A stretch of 64,000 nucleotides of DNA, taken from Neoarius graeffei. Taxonomy: Eukaryota > Chordata > Actinopteri > Siluriformes > Ariidae. The stretch is taken from positions 19,795,799 through 19,859,798 of the forward strand of contig NC_083590.1 of assembly GCF_027579695.1 (NCBI RefSeq), read 5' to 3'. Each line of letters opens with the position of its first letter. The stretch's first letter is position 1. The notes beneath the pieces are model-generated. The model was given only the letters and a program-made list of their open reading frames with translations, did no database searches and was not told the DNA's origin. This document shows, one piece after another, positions 58,701 through 64,000 of this stretch. The position numbers and the translations under genes were made by a program.

Positions 58701-61562
58701 TTCTCTACTTCCTCCCACAGCATATACACAACTAAATCTGGATGGTATTAAATTTTATTTCAACACAGCAGGAGTGAAAGATGTGGCACAAATAAACAGA
58801 TAAAACTGGGGCTGTCGAACTTATTTTAACCTTGTTCTTGTTCCTGCTCTAATTCGGTCTGGGTGGTTTTCTCACATGTGCGCACACCAAAAAAAACCCC
58901 AAAGATGGAATTGTCCACAAAATTAATTAACAAAAATCACTGAAAAGGCAGGAAAATTCATTCTGTAAAAAAAAAAAAAGTTAATTTTAAGAAAGTCAGT
59001 ATAAAATTTATCAAATCTCTCTCCAAAAACAAACGCACAAAAAAAAACCCCCACAAACTCAAAAACTGTACTGTGAAATAATTCCTCCGCATCACATATA
59101 TCCAATCAGTCTAATCTGAATTATTCAACATTAAACATAAAATTAAGGCTGTAGAACACGTTAAAATAATTTTTTTTTTGTGGGGGGGGGGGGGGGGGGG
59201 GGGGTGTTAACCTTGTTCCTGTTCTAATTCAGCCTTGGTGTTTTTTTCTCACACACAACACTTTTGTACATTTTGAACAAAAAACAAAAACGGAGTTGTC
59301 CACAAAATTAATTAAAAAGAGCACTCCGAGAGCACAACATCCCCCGCTGGCAACTCGGCCATAACTCTGGTAAAATGCAACTGAACTGAATGAAATTACA
59401 ATATGCGTAAACTGATATATGACAAAGAATCCTGATAAGTTTCATGAAATTCCTCCAAAACTTTAGCCTAGTAAACTAGACCCACCCGCCTAGCGGCCAA
59501 AAATATTTTTGCCTGCGAGTGGGTCTAGCCTCGCACCATAGCAACAAAACACCCTGGGCATCAAATCGTGCCCGCCAATCACAACGCAAGGTTTTTGTTT
59601 GGATTCTTTGGGCAGGCTTTTGCAGGAGTGACGACAAGGCTGCGCGACGATGGAGAAAGCGCAACAGGAAAGATGGCTACGGCTAGTGAACAGCGCGCGT
59701 TTGACTCCGCTTTGGAATCAGTTTTAGAAGAATTAGACTTGGAGTTTTCGTTGAAACATGAGCAGGAAGAGGCTCTCCGCTCATTCCTTTTCAAGAAGGA
59801 CGTTTTCGCTGTTTTGCCGACCGGCTATGGCAAAAGTCTGATCTACCAGCTGGCTCCGCTCGTAGCCAAAAGGATGGGGCTAGTTTGTGCAGTACGAAGA
59901 ATTAATAAACAGCTTTGAAACATTACTTTTTGATTGTTTCTTATTTTCCCGTTATTTTAAATTTAAGGGAAATTATTTCACCAAACACCACTAAATAAAA
60001 ACTCTCAAAAACAGTTTAAGCAAACCCTTGGAAAAAAAAAAAAAAAGTGTATGTTAAGTATGTGGTACAGACTCCAAACTTCTTAATATCTAGAACCTGT
60101 TTATTAATTAATACGCATTTTGAAAAATTATTTATTTCAAGGCCTTCCCCATTGCCTTCTGTCGCTCTGACTACGTCACAGTCACTGTTGTGCTGATTGG
60201 TCAGAGCGTTGGCCTATACGCACAGAGACAGTTTGAAAGACAGCGGTTTGTTCCTCCTACCCCCTTCGGAAATGTCTACGACCGAGACCAGACTAAATGT
60301 TCACATTTAGTCTGGCTTGCCAGGCTACCAAAACTTGGAGTTGATTTCAGAAGGTGAGCACCCTTCCCGGGACGTACGGACATCGCCACGACATCATCCG
60401 CCTTCGGGCCTTTCAGCCAGCGACGGATAAAAAAATGTGAGAGGAGTTGATTTCAGAAAGCAAGCACACCTTGATGAAATTGCCAAAGTACACATTTGTT
60501 AATAATCAAGGGCGTAACTCTGGGAAAATCTGCCCAAATTAAACAAAATTTCAATCTGCGTATAACGGTCATATAGCAAAGCCTTTCGCCAAGTTTGGTG
60601 AAATTCCTCCACAAATTGTAAGAGGAGTTGATTTCAGAAGAACGCACACCCTCATGAAATTGTCAAAGTACAAGTTATTTAATCAAGGGTCAAAACTCTG
60701 GGAAAATTTTCACAAACGAAATTAAATCGCAATCTGCGTATTACCGTCATATAATGAGGCCTTTTACCAAGCTTCGAGACATTCGTCCAAAAATTGAGAG
60801 AGGAGTTGATGTCAGAAGGAAAACACACCCTCATGAAATTGTCAAAGTATAATTTTGTTAATCAAGGGCTGGAACTCTGGGAAAATGTGACCCAATTTGA
60901 CAAAATTGCAATCTGCATATTAGCAACATAAAGAATTCTGCCAAGTTTCAAGAAATTCCTCCAAAAATTGTGAGAGGAGTTGATTTCAGAAGGTGAGCGC
61001 CCTTCCCAGGACGGACAGAAATCGCCACGACATCATAATCCCCCTTTGGGCCTTTCAGCCAGCGGGAGGTAATCCATCACTGAAAAGGCAGGAAAGCTCA
61101 TTCTGTAAAAATGCTACCAAATTTTTAAAAAGTGATAAATTACATAAATATAGTATAAAAATTTCCATCAACTCTCCAAAAAAAAAAAAACCCCTCAAAA
61201 TTGTAGTGTGAAATCTCTGCACATCATATCCAAATCAGTCTAATCTGAATTCGACATGAAATAAATAATTACTCTTCTTATTTTAATAAAACAGGAGAAA
61301 AATCCATTTTGTATGAAATCAAACTCTTCGTGCGTTCTGATCACAAAAGCCGACTTGTTTAGTCACATACAAACTCGTTCTCTAAAAACATTTGCACTTC
61401 TATTGCTTCTCTCACATCTGGCCACATGTGGTGCGCACACAGACCTGCTTCTTGAACTGCTGGCACTCCTCTGGAGTCAGTGTGTCGGCTTTGGCGATGA
61501 GTGGGATGATGTTCACTTTTTCATGTAACCGCTTCATGAACTCGATGTCCAGCGGCTTCAGT
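37005..61562 (-). CDS. sept7: Septin-7 gene, eight coding exons in the window (C-terminal about 268 codons)
   Basis: Septin-7 is a filament-forming GTP-binding cytoskeletal protein that occupies a core position in septin hexamers and octamers and works in cytokinesis, cilia and cortical scaffolds. Coding exons, in transcript order: 61562-61445, 58524-58432, 58348-58252, 48847-48796, 45621-45496, 41410-41275, 40404-40259, 37041-37005. All boundaries have AG acceptors and GT donors, and all phases agree. The joined protein runs from the block before the G4 motif AKAD, through the septin unique element, to a C-terminal coiled coil and a KNKKKKIF tail, and reads like vertebrate septin-7 throughout. 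Exons for the N-terminus, P-loop, G3 and switch regions lie beyond 64000. Teleosts have two paralogues (a and b); I cannot tell which this is. Introns are packed with transposons but leave splice sites intact. Confidence 0.93.
37201..37391 (-). mobile_element. tRNA-derived SINE, third family
   Basis: On the minus strand: GGGCCGTCGTGGCTCAGGTG with box A, box B GGTTCGATTCC, a CTCTCTC-rich body, CCAATAAAGGTGCAAAAAGC and a terminal A-run. Flanked by GTCTCCGTATCC (37189-37200) and GTCTCTGTATCC (37392-37403), a target duplication with one mismatch. It lies in the last septin-7 intron. Confidence 0.85.
37576..38707. repeat. Long inverted repeat (foldback-type element) in the last septin-7 intron
   Basis: The left arm 37576-38050 and right arm 38229-38707 are reverse complements over about 475 bp with scattered mismatches. 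They start GGGTCATTCCATGTCAATTC and end with its complement. The spacer is about 180 bp. A 4-bp TGCT flanks both ends (37572-37575 and 38708-38711). There is no open frame. The structure resembles a foldback or long-TIR MITE. Transcribed within the septin-7 pre-mRNA it would fold into a hairpin of about 475 bp. Confidence 0.9.
38720..39685. other. Septin-7 intron sequence without recognised features
   Basis: An open frame of 151 codons at 38880-39335 shows no family resemblance and lies on the strand opposite to septin-7. I treat it as chance. Confidence 0.3.
39690..40135. repeat. Dispersed repeat (MITE-like), copy B
   Basis: Partner of 12430-12890 with the same ordered blocks (GAGCTGATAGCGGCTATA, TATCCACATTCACTGG, CTAGTAGTAGAGGAGCCAAT). 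It holds a G-run of about 22 at 39931-39952. Confidence 0.6.
40140..40215 (-). pseudogene. Tc1-like transposase scrap next to a septin-7 exon
   Basis: The minus strand encodes [20 protein letters not shown], the third catalytic block (E of the DDE triad) of a Tc1 transposase. It is only about 75 bp long and lies some 45 bp downstream of the donor site at 40258. Confidence 0.7.
40259..40404 (-). CDS. sept7: Septin-7 coiled-coil exon 2
   Basis: 48 codons plus two bases: [48 protein letters not shown]. It is the second half of the C-terminal coiled coil. The acceptor is CCCTCAG and the donor GTAAAC. A Tc1 transposase scrap ends about 40 bp downstream of the donor. Confidence 0.95.
40556..41082. 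repeat. Purine-rich tract with (GA)n in a septin-7 intron
   Basis: About 500 bp of nearly pure A/G on the plus strand (GGAAAGAAAAGGAA-type words with rare C or T), ending in a GA microsatellite at 41055-41082. On the septin-7 sense strand it is a polypyrimidine tract inside the intron between the two coiled-coil exons. Such tracts can form triplex DNA. Confidence 0.85.
41275..41410 (-). CDS. sept7: Septin-7 coiled-coil exon 1
   Basis: 45 codons plus one base: [45 protein letters not shown]. It forms the start of the C-terminal coiled coil that pairs with the septin-6 group. The acceptor is GAGCAG and the donor GTAAGG. A pure (GA)n microsatellite lies at 41513-41562, about 100 bp upstream of the acceptor. 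Confidence 0.95.
41513..41562. repeat. (GA)n microsatellite
   Basis: About 25 uninterrupted GA units, roughly 100 bp upstream (in the sense of transcription) of the septin-7 acceptor at 41411. Confidence 0.95.
41989..42273 (+). mobile_element. tRNA-derived SINE, fourth family
   Basis: The head (GAGTTGGCCTAGTGGTTAGC, CGCGAGTTCTACTC) keeps A and B boxes of a tRNA promoter. The body contains GGTACCTACTGCCGTCTGGC and AGTCAAACTCTCGCGG. It is flanked by the perfect 13-bp duplication ATAAACAGTCGTT (41976-41988 and 42274-42286). It is not a functional tRNA gene. Confidence 0.88.
42290..43000. other. Septin-7 intron sequence without recognised features
   Basis: Contains a short GACGG tandem (42593-42618) and a C-run (42979-42987). 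No gene or repeat family was identified. Confidence 0.3.
43279..44176 (-). pseudogene. Tc1-like transposase, broken
   Basis: Starts [15 protein letters not shown] at 44176 with an intact first helix-turn-helix ([20 protein letters not shown]) and stops after KPG near 44005. It resumes in other frames: second HTH ([19 protein letters not shown]) and first catalytic block [13 protein letters not shown] (D present), then from 43632 [24 protein letters not shown] (D) and [15 protein letters not shown] (E). All three catalytic residues are visible, but at least two frame breaks (near 44000 and 43640) make it inactive. Confidence 0.9.
44287..45142 (+). mobile_element. Helicase-fragment transposon, copy 1
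   Basis: Nearly identical to 59464-60327. The right terminus GTCTGGCTTGCCAGGCTA is intact. The left terminus is deleted, together with the last bases of the target duplication: the left flank reads ATCAAC (44281-44286) and the right flank ATCAACTTT (45143-45151), which fits a 9-bp duplication trimmed on one side. Inserted in the leader of the Tc1-like element. Confidence 0.82.
44478..44723 (+). CDS. RecQ-like helicase N-terminal fragment carried by a transposon (copy 1)
   Basis: An 81-codon frame from an ATG in good context (AAAGATGG). The upstream in-frame ATG at 44373 is possible but less likely. Residues about 29-41 ([13 protein letters not shown]) resemble RecQ motif 0. [18 protein letters not shown] is helicase motif I (Walker A). 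The frame then switches to AVRRINKQL and stops, so the DEAH box and all later motifs are absent and helicase activity is not possible. The open frame is kept in both copies in this window. It most likely derives by internal deletion from a larger transposon that encodes a helicase. Confidence 0.65.
   Translation: MATANEQRAFDSALESVLEELDLEFWLKHEQEEALRSFLFQKDVFAVLPTGYGKSLIYQLAPLVAKRMGIVCAVRRINKQL
45496..45621 (-). CDS. sept7: Septin-7 exon ([19 protein letters not shown])
   Basis: 126 nt: [47 protein letters not shown] is the hallmark at the end of the septin unique element. KLAAVTYNG is septin-7-specific among septins as I know them. The acceptor is TTTGCAG and the donor GTGAGT. Confidence 0.95.
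45642..46498. mobile_element. MITE with GGTCCGGTCCCAC termini
   Basis: The left end GTTAAGGTCCGGTCCCACC pairs with the right end TGGGACCGGGCCCTGAAC, with further pairing (ATTACGATAACTATC against GTTATAGGTATCGGT). It is 857 bp without transposase. Its left end begins about 20 bp upstream of the acceptor of the septin-7 exon at 45496-45621. Confidence 0.7.
46525..46910. mobile_element. MITE end fragment (CAGTCCTGTGTAAAAGTCTTAG type)
   Basis: Starts TTTACAGTCCTGTGTAAAAG followed by TCTTAGGCACA, a terminus seen in a widespread fish Tc1-type MITE. A poly(A) run of about 34 is at 46710-46743. The far end was not identified. Confidence 0.45.
46938..48118. mobile_element. hAT-like non-autonomous element (CAGAGGTGGACAGTAAC termini)
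   Basis: Inverted termini CAGAGGTGGACA and TGTCCACCTCTG (right end slightly diverged, TTGTCCACCTCTG), with subterminal blocks AAGTACATTTACTTGAGT and TACTTTGACTCACG that pair loosely. The flanks TATGCAGA and CATGCTGC could be a decayed 8-bp duplication. At 1.18 kb it has no transposase frame. Confidence 0.72.
48221..48588 (-). mobile_element. Mermaid/Merman-type SINE, copy 9
   Basis: Full-length reverse copy with A and B boxes, flanked by TGACTCAAAAGTC (48208-48220) and TGACTCAAAGTC (48589-48600), a duplication differing by one A. It sits in the septin-7 intron about 210 bp downstream of the 48796 donor. Confidence 0.92.
48796..48847 (-). CDS. sept7: Septin-7 short exon ([16 protein letters not shown])
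   Basis: 52 nt; with the split codons it encodes [18 protein letters not shown], part of the septin unique element. The acceptor is TTTTTCAG and the donor GTACG. The intron upstream is about 9.4 kb and the intron downstream about 3.2 kb, both filled with transposons. Confidence 0.94.
48850..49755. other. Septin-7 intron sequence without recognised features
   Basis: AT-rich, no gene-like frame and no repeat signature noticed. Confidence 0.3.
49764..50444. mobile_element. Kolobok-like non-autonomous transposon with a THAP exon
   Basis: Flanked by TTAA at 49760-49763 and 50445-50448. Termini are AGTGCATATTCTGG and, on the other strand, AGTGCACATCACGGG. The minus strand holds a THAP zinc-finger exon (50156-49938). 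TTAA target preference plus THAP coding is the combination known for Kolobok elements. At 681 bp it cannot encode a full transposase. Confidence 0.75.
49938..50156 (-). pseudogene. THAP-domain exon of a Kolobok-like transposase
   Basis: The frame contains [35 protein letters not shown] and later [15 protein letters not shown]. CxxxxC followed by the HRFPKD and W-x-R blocks is the N-terminal half of the C2CH THAP DNA-binding domain. The second half (C-x2-H and AVPTIF-like end) is not in this frame, so the exon is truncated or was spliced to a lost one. Confidence 0.7.
50922..51600. mobile_element. Second TTAA-flanked Kolobok-like MITE
   Basis: TTAA at 50918-50921 and 51601-51604. The termini are AGGGGAACCGAAGTCATTTT and, on the other strand, AGGAGAACTGAAGGCAAATT. 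At 679 bp it has no transposase. Its terminal sequence differs from the THAP-bearing element at 49764, so it is a separate family. Confidence 0.75.
51605..52635. other. Septin-7 intron sequence without recognised features
   Basis: No protein-like frame. A CT run lies near 52371-52385. Confidence 0.3.
52802..54849. mobile_element. piggyBac-like (TTAA) non-autonomous element
   Basis: Flanked by TTAA at 52798-52801 and 54850-54853. Termini are CTCTCTACCCCTTAA and, on the other strand, CTCTTTACACCTTAAAG. The empty site is known from the paralogous repeat at 13840. Length is 2048 bp, including a nested SINE (52987-53361). No transposase frame is visible. TTAA is used by both piggyBac and Kolobok, so the superfamily is open. 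Confidence 0.78.
52987..53361 (+). mobile_element. Mermaid/Merman-type SINE, copy 10
   Basis: Full-length forward copy flanked by the perfect 15-bp duplication AATAAATGTTCTAAT (52972-52986 and 53362-53376), inside the TTAA element. Confidence 0.94.
54936..55436. other. Septin-7 intron sequence without recognised features
   Basis: Contains a poly(A) run at 55187-55202. Nothing gene-like. Confidence 0.3.
55439..55966. mobile_element. Tc1/mariner-type MITE (CACTACCGTTCAAAAGTTTG)
   Basis: Terminal inverted repeats CACTACCGTTCAAAAGTTTG and its complement, flanked by TA (55437-55438 and 55967-55968). At 528 bp it has no transposase. A truncated copy of the same family is at 33868-34016. Confidence 0.93.
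56142..57389. mobile_element. Harbinger/ISL2EU-like non-autonomous element
   Basis: Termini TGCCGCTTTTCCACTAC and GTAGTGGAAAAGGGCCA form an inverted repeat that extends over many GCTGAGCCG/CGAGCC-type words for about 100 bp, flanked by TAT (56139-56141 and 57390-57392). Inside there is a direct duplication of about 175 bp (56449-56622 and 56693-56872) and a 42-codon frame at 56967-57095. Confidence 0.75.
56967..57095 (+). pseudogene. Short transposon-borne frame ([15 protein letters not shown])
   Basis: A 42-codon frame starts [18 protein letters not shown] and ends RIRLQKFS before TAA. The start resembles the first exon of Harbinger-type transposases in fish, which begin with an acidic-hydrophobic MED-type stretch. 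No further coding sequence follows, so it is a relic. Assignment is tentative. Confidence 0.35.
58252..58348 (-). CDS. sept7: Septin-7 exon ([16 protein letters not shown])
   Basis: 32 codons plus one base: [38 protein letters not shown] is the septin G5-like block, and the GRQYPWG stretch starts the septin unique element that forms the G-interface. The acceptor is CTCTCAG and the donor GTAACA. Confidence 0.95.
58432..58524 (-). CDS. sept7: Septin-7 exon ([15 protein letters not shown])
   Basis: 31 codons, in phase 0 on both sides: [20 protein letters not shown], then [11 protein letters not shown]. The acceptor is CACACAG and the donor GTTTGT. It is the GTPase-domain segment after G4, which leads into the last strands of the fold. 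Confidence 0.95.
58800..59316. repeat. Intronic tandem duplication of about 330 bp (second copy continues at 61075-61290)
   Basis: Blocks TTTTAACCTTGTTC, TTGTCCACAAAATTAATTAA, TCACTGAAAAGGCAGGAAA, TTCATTCTGTAAAAA and AATCAGTCTAATCTGAATT occur first at 58828-59125 and then again at 59208-59316 plus 61076-61255. The second copy is split by the Helentron-like element. A G-run of about 24 lies at 59180-59203. Confidence 0.75.
59464..60327 (+). mobile_element. Helicase-fragment transposon, copy 2 (complete)
   Basis: Terminal inverted repeats of 18 bp (TAGCCTAGTAAACTAGAC and, on the other strand, TAGCCTGGCAAGCCAGAC; 14 of 18 identical), flanked by the perfect 9-bp duplication CCAAAACTT (59455-59463 and 60328-60336). 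Length is 864 bp. It carries a promoter-like GC-rich leader, the helicase-fragment frame and an AT-rich 3' part. The superfamily is not clear from the ends; a 9-bp duplication excludes Tc1, piggyBac/Kolobok and Harbinger. Confidence 0.85.
59673..59918 (+). CDS. RecQ-like helicase N-terminal fragment carried by a transposon (copy 2)
   Basis: An 81-codon frame ([18 protein letters not shown] at its start) nearly identical to that at 44478-44723; differences include N/S at position 5, W/S before LKHEQ, Q/K before KDVFAV and I/L near the end. It contains the motif 0-like [13 protein letters not shown] and the Walker A block [14 protein letters not shown], and then ends AVRRINKQL. It stops before motif II. 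It may be a decaying passenger or a short ATP-binding-loop peptide; function unknown. Confidence 0.65.
   Translation: MATASEQRAFDSALESVLEELDLEFSLKHEQEEALRSFLFKKDVFAVLPTGYGKSLIYQLAPLVAKRMGLVCAVRRINKQL
61445..61562 (-). CDS. sept7: Septin-7 exon with the G4 motif
   Basis: Encodes [12 protein letters not shown], then [20 protein letters not shown] and KKQ. AKAD is the septin G4 motif that reads the guanine base. The acceptor is CTTTCAG; the donor is GTCTGT, weaker than the others. One base at the 5' side completes a Gly codon with the missing upstream exon (phase 2 entry). Confidence 0.95.
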
Positions 61563-62049
61563 CTGAAAGGAGAAGTCGGGGGAAAGTGTCACAGAGAGAC
61601 GTTTCGAGCGTCAGTGGGTCACCTGACAGGTTTAGATTGTGGTTCACGTCCCACTGCGGTGCTGTAAACATTTGTAAATTGAGCCAGGAGCCTGTAAACA
61701 GATGGTTAGCCGAGCCTCTCGGCTCACACGTCGCTCTTTATTCCTCGATATCTGAAGGACAAACGACTCGCTCAGCTGCTGAGGTTTCTCTCGTTCGTTA
61801 ACCACATGCTCTTATTGTGTTTTAAACCTGCGTTTGAATAACGAGCTCCAGTTAGTTTGTGAATTCTGTACAATAACGCTATAATAACTCAACTGTGACT
61901 CTTCTCTCTTTTAGTCCCAACACCTGATTTACCACACACACACACACACAAAACAAGCGTTTACACAAGAAACTTGGTATTTATGAAGATACTGTAAAAC
62001 CAGAACAATGTTCATATCCTACTTGTGCTCGAGTGCGTGTGTAAATTTA

Positions 62050-62790
62050 CACAAACACTACTTAATCAGGCTTTCGTCTAAACGGGGGAACAGGGGCGCT
62101 GCGCCCTCTTACTCTCGGCGTGCGCCCCCTTACCGACTCCGTGAAAACATCCCAGCAACACTACGTGACAATGTGTCTGATCATCAAATACGTTATAATT
62201 GCTCCAAAAATATTCCAATCATAGTAGATACGCCGCCAGACGGTGCAAAAACAATCCGAATTGGCGTTTTCCAGACTGAGGCGCCATGTTGTTTAGTTGT
62301 TTACTTGTCGCGGCTGCTCTCGCGAGATTTGACATGGGTTACATACGAGGTCAGCTGACTTGTAGAGCGAGATTTCTCGAGACTGAATGACCTTTCACCC
62401 ACCGGCGCGGGAGCTTTTGACAAGTAGTTCGCGAGTTGTTTTTGTTGACACTTGGGCATTTAAAGATGTCATCCCGCGGCACGAAGCGGAAGAAAGCCAA
62501 AGACTGTCCGGGGCAGAAGATTACTTCTTTTTCAATGTTGACAATTTGTTACAATTTCCCTCCCAGACAGCCTCAGAATGTCCCATTGGAGCATTTTTCA
62601 AAGGCTTTGCACAGGGGACAACCGGCACCATCCCCCCCCCCGCTTCACTCCCTCGCCATGCTGAGCGCCCTCATACTAAATTTTTCTAGAAAAAACCCTG
62701 TTAATGTAAACCTTTACCTGACTGACGTCAAGCCAAATCATTATGGATTACTGCACTTTTTATATGTGGAATAAACTAAGGGTTAAATTG
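62050..62790 (+). mobile_element. Possible hAT-like element remnant
   Basis: The stretch combines GC-rich text (GGGGCGCTGCGCCCTCTTAC near 62094), a start codon at 62466 opening MSSRGTKRKKAKDCPGQKIT, and an adjacent frame that continues the likely protein. The basic start followed by GQKITSFF resembles the N-terminus of fish hAT (ZMYM1-like) transposases. Ends and target duplication were not found. Confidence 0.4.
62466..62774 (+). pseudogene. hAT-type transposase N-terminal remnant
   Basis: From the ATG the frame encodes MSSRGTKRKKAKDCPGQKIT, then changes meaning where a neighbouring frame (62520-62689) would continue with FFNVDNLL. A frameshift near 62525-62535 is therefore likely. No BED finger or catalytic core follows. 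Confidence 0.35.
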
Positions 62791-62963
62791 CTTATTTTAT
62801 TACACTGACAGCGCTCAGCAGACACTCCTCTGTCTCTCTCTCTCTGTCTCTCTCTCTCTCTCTCTGCTTTTATTCAGAGTGACTTACAGATGAGCTTTAG
62901 TCTCCTTCAGGATGAATAAAGAGTGAGCAAGTGGGCCCGCCCGTCCGTGTCGGTCTCCCTCTG

Positions 62964-63115
62964 CCTGCCCCTCCCTCTCTGTCTGTCCCTCGCCGCCCGC
63001 CCCTCCCTCTCTGTCTGTCCCTCTCCACCCGCCCCTCCCTCTCTGTCTGTCCCTCTCCACCCGCCCCTCCCTCTCCGTCTGTCCCTCTCCGCCCGCCCCT
63101 CCCTCTCCATGTGCG
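62964..63115. repeat. 32-bp pyrimidine-rich minisatellite
   Basis: About 4.5 units of 32 bp (GCCCCTCCCTCTCTGTCTGT, CCCTCTCCACCC) with small differences. A CT microsatellite is just to the left at 62831-62865. The frames over it are open on both strands because of composition and do not represent proteins. Confidence 0.9.
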
Positions 63116-64000
63116 CTCTCTCCTCTGTGTGCGCGCGCATCTAAAACATCCTCATACTAGTTCACTAGGTCAGTGACATTTTGTGCAAGTTGTTTTATAT
63201 TATTGCCATTAAAGAACATAAAACGATAAACAACGAGCGCCAACACAACCATAAATCAAGACAAATAATATCTAATCATTATAAGAAACGGTGCTGTATA
63301 AAAGGAGGACGTGGCGTAAACAACCATCGCAGCCGATGGAAGATTTAGCGAGCACTTATTATTAGTAACATATAATACTAGACAGAGACTGTGACTAAAG
63401 TCACAGTGATTTGTGCTAGCTGTTACAAACTGGTCCGGTCACTGTACCCTATAGAGCCCGAACAGTAAGAGATGGAGGATGACGCTTAGGGAGGAAAAGT
63501 TGCCCTGAACAAAATTAACATTTAAAATTAAATAAATAAATAAATAAATAGGCTGAGCTTTAAGCGATTGGATTTTTTTTTTTTGCCAGTTTTTCATGGA
63601 TCATTCCGGATCAGTGATCCAGATCAGCACTGAGTCACAGCAACGTAACTCAGCCCAGAGGGATTCTTCATGTCAAATCTGGTGGCGAGTGGTTGAAAAC
63701 TGAGGGAGAAACAGCATCCTAAAAACATTAGGAGAACAATAATAATAAGGAGAAGAGAAAAATCCTGAGTGAGAAATATTAAAATACTTTTACTGGTATG
63801 GAAGTGAGTTAAAATAACTTCCACTTCTGTTTTCCAGCCTTAAGCATTATTGTTCCTTTCGTGCTCCCAGCTGTCTGCGCGTTTGACTTTTTATGGACTT
63901 TTGTGGGCGTCGATACATGCAAATGAGCCGTGTCAGGAAGTCAGGAGCACGCTTTGCATGGAGGGCGTCATTTACATATGCACTCGAGTATGAAGTAAAT
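63116..64000. other. Septin-7 intron sequence without recognised features
   Basis: Contains an (AAAT)n run at 63527-63551. No further septin-7 exon (the one expected to encode the block before LKPLDIEF) could be recognised up to the window edge. Confidence 0.3.

Larger units (their letters stand above)
59319..61073 (+). mobile_element. Helentron-like tandem-repeat element (family 3) with nested transposon
   Basis: Starts GAGCACTCCGAGAGCACAAC, contains about four units of 180 bp (AGAGGAGTTGATTTCAGAAG, CATGAAATTGTCAAAGTA, AATCAAGGGC, CTCTGGGAAAAT, CAATCTGCGTAT) and ends with a hairpin-capable GGCCTTTCAGCCAGCGGGAGG then TAAT. The paralogous unit at 58910 gives the empty site. The helicase-fragment transposon (59464-60327) sits inside its first unit. 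Confidence 0.65.

Noticed and set aside
59568..59918. A host RecQ/WRN helicase gene
   Set aside because: Only motif 0 and Walker A are present, the frame stops shortly after, and the sequence lies inside a mobile element with inverted repeats and target duplication, present twice in the window.
62923..63176. Overlapping Pro/Leu/Ser-rich and Arg/Gly-rich frames
   Set aside because: Created by a 32-bp pyrimidine-rich minisatellite that is open in several frames.

Overview
This window is vertebrate nuclear DNA, almost certainly from a teleost fish. Two protein-coding genes are recognisable, both on the minus strand. The first is septin-7 (eight coding exons between 61562 and 37005, from the G4 motif AKAD to the stop codon; the 5' exons lie beyond the right edge). 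The second is EEPD1 (only its first coding exon, 20501-19921; the rest lies further left and was not found). Septin-7 followed by EEPD1 in the same orientation matches the human chromosome 7p order, which supports both calls. About ten copies of one Mermaid/Merman-type tRNA-derived SINE, several Tc1, hAT, Kolobok-like and L2 elements, and introns bloated by repeats would fit an ostariophysan such as a catfish; that narrower placement is a weak inference.

Layout, left to right. 1-2512: pogo/Tigger-type remnant, then a CTAGCAAG-type satellite carrying two SINEs. 3700-7330: an A-rich satellite interrupted by a Helentron-like repeat and by a complete Tc1-like transposon with an intact transposase (5907-6974). 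7336-19446: a mosaic of LINE pieces (L2-type and two other reverse-transcriptase fragments), MITEs, a Harbinger-like element holding a LINE, and SINEs; all of it would be EEPD1 intron 1. 19921-20760: GC-rich EEPD1 exon 1 and promoter. 20838-25012: a 192-bp satellite built from an L2 reverse-transcriptase segment, with a two-unit higher-order repeat in which a 22-bp piece is inverted in every other unit, and with a SINE and a hAT element inserted. 25013-35200: intergenic, with SINEs, Tc1 remnants, an L2 3' end and a broken APE-type LINE (31260-33830, minus). 35216-61562: septin-7, its introns holding a 1.13-kb inverted repeat, a 500-bp purine tract, nested transposons, TTAA-flanked Kolobok/piggyBac-like elements, and two copies of a small transposon that carries a RecQ-like helicase fragment. 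61563-64000: further septin-7 intron with a hAT-like remnant and a 32-bp minisatellite.

The septin-7 exons join in frame at every boundary with consensus splice sites, so the gene looks intact. EEPD1 exon 1 is open, but it lacks the second helix-hairpin-helix repeat expected from the human protein and has D where the nuclease-fold WN motif has N. The most unusual features are the L2-derived higher-order satellite next to the EEPD1 promoter, the helicase-fragment transposon (two near-identical copies, one with a clean 9-bp target duplication), and several nested insertions whose empty sites can be read from neighbouring paralogous copies.
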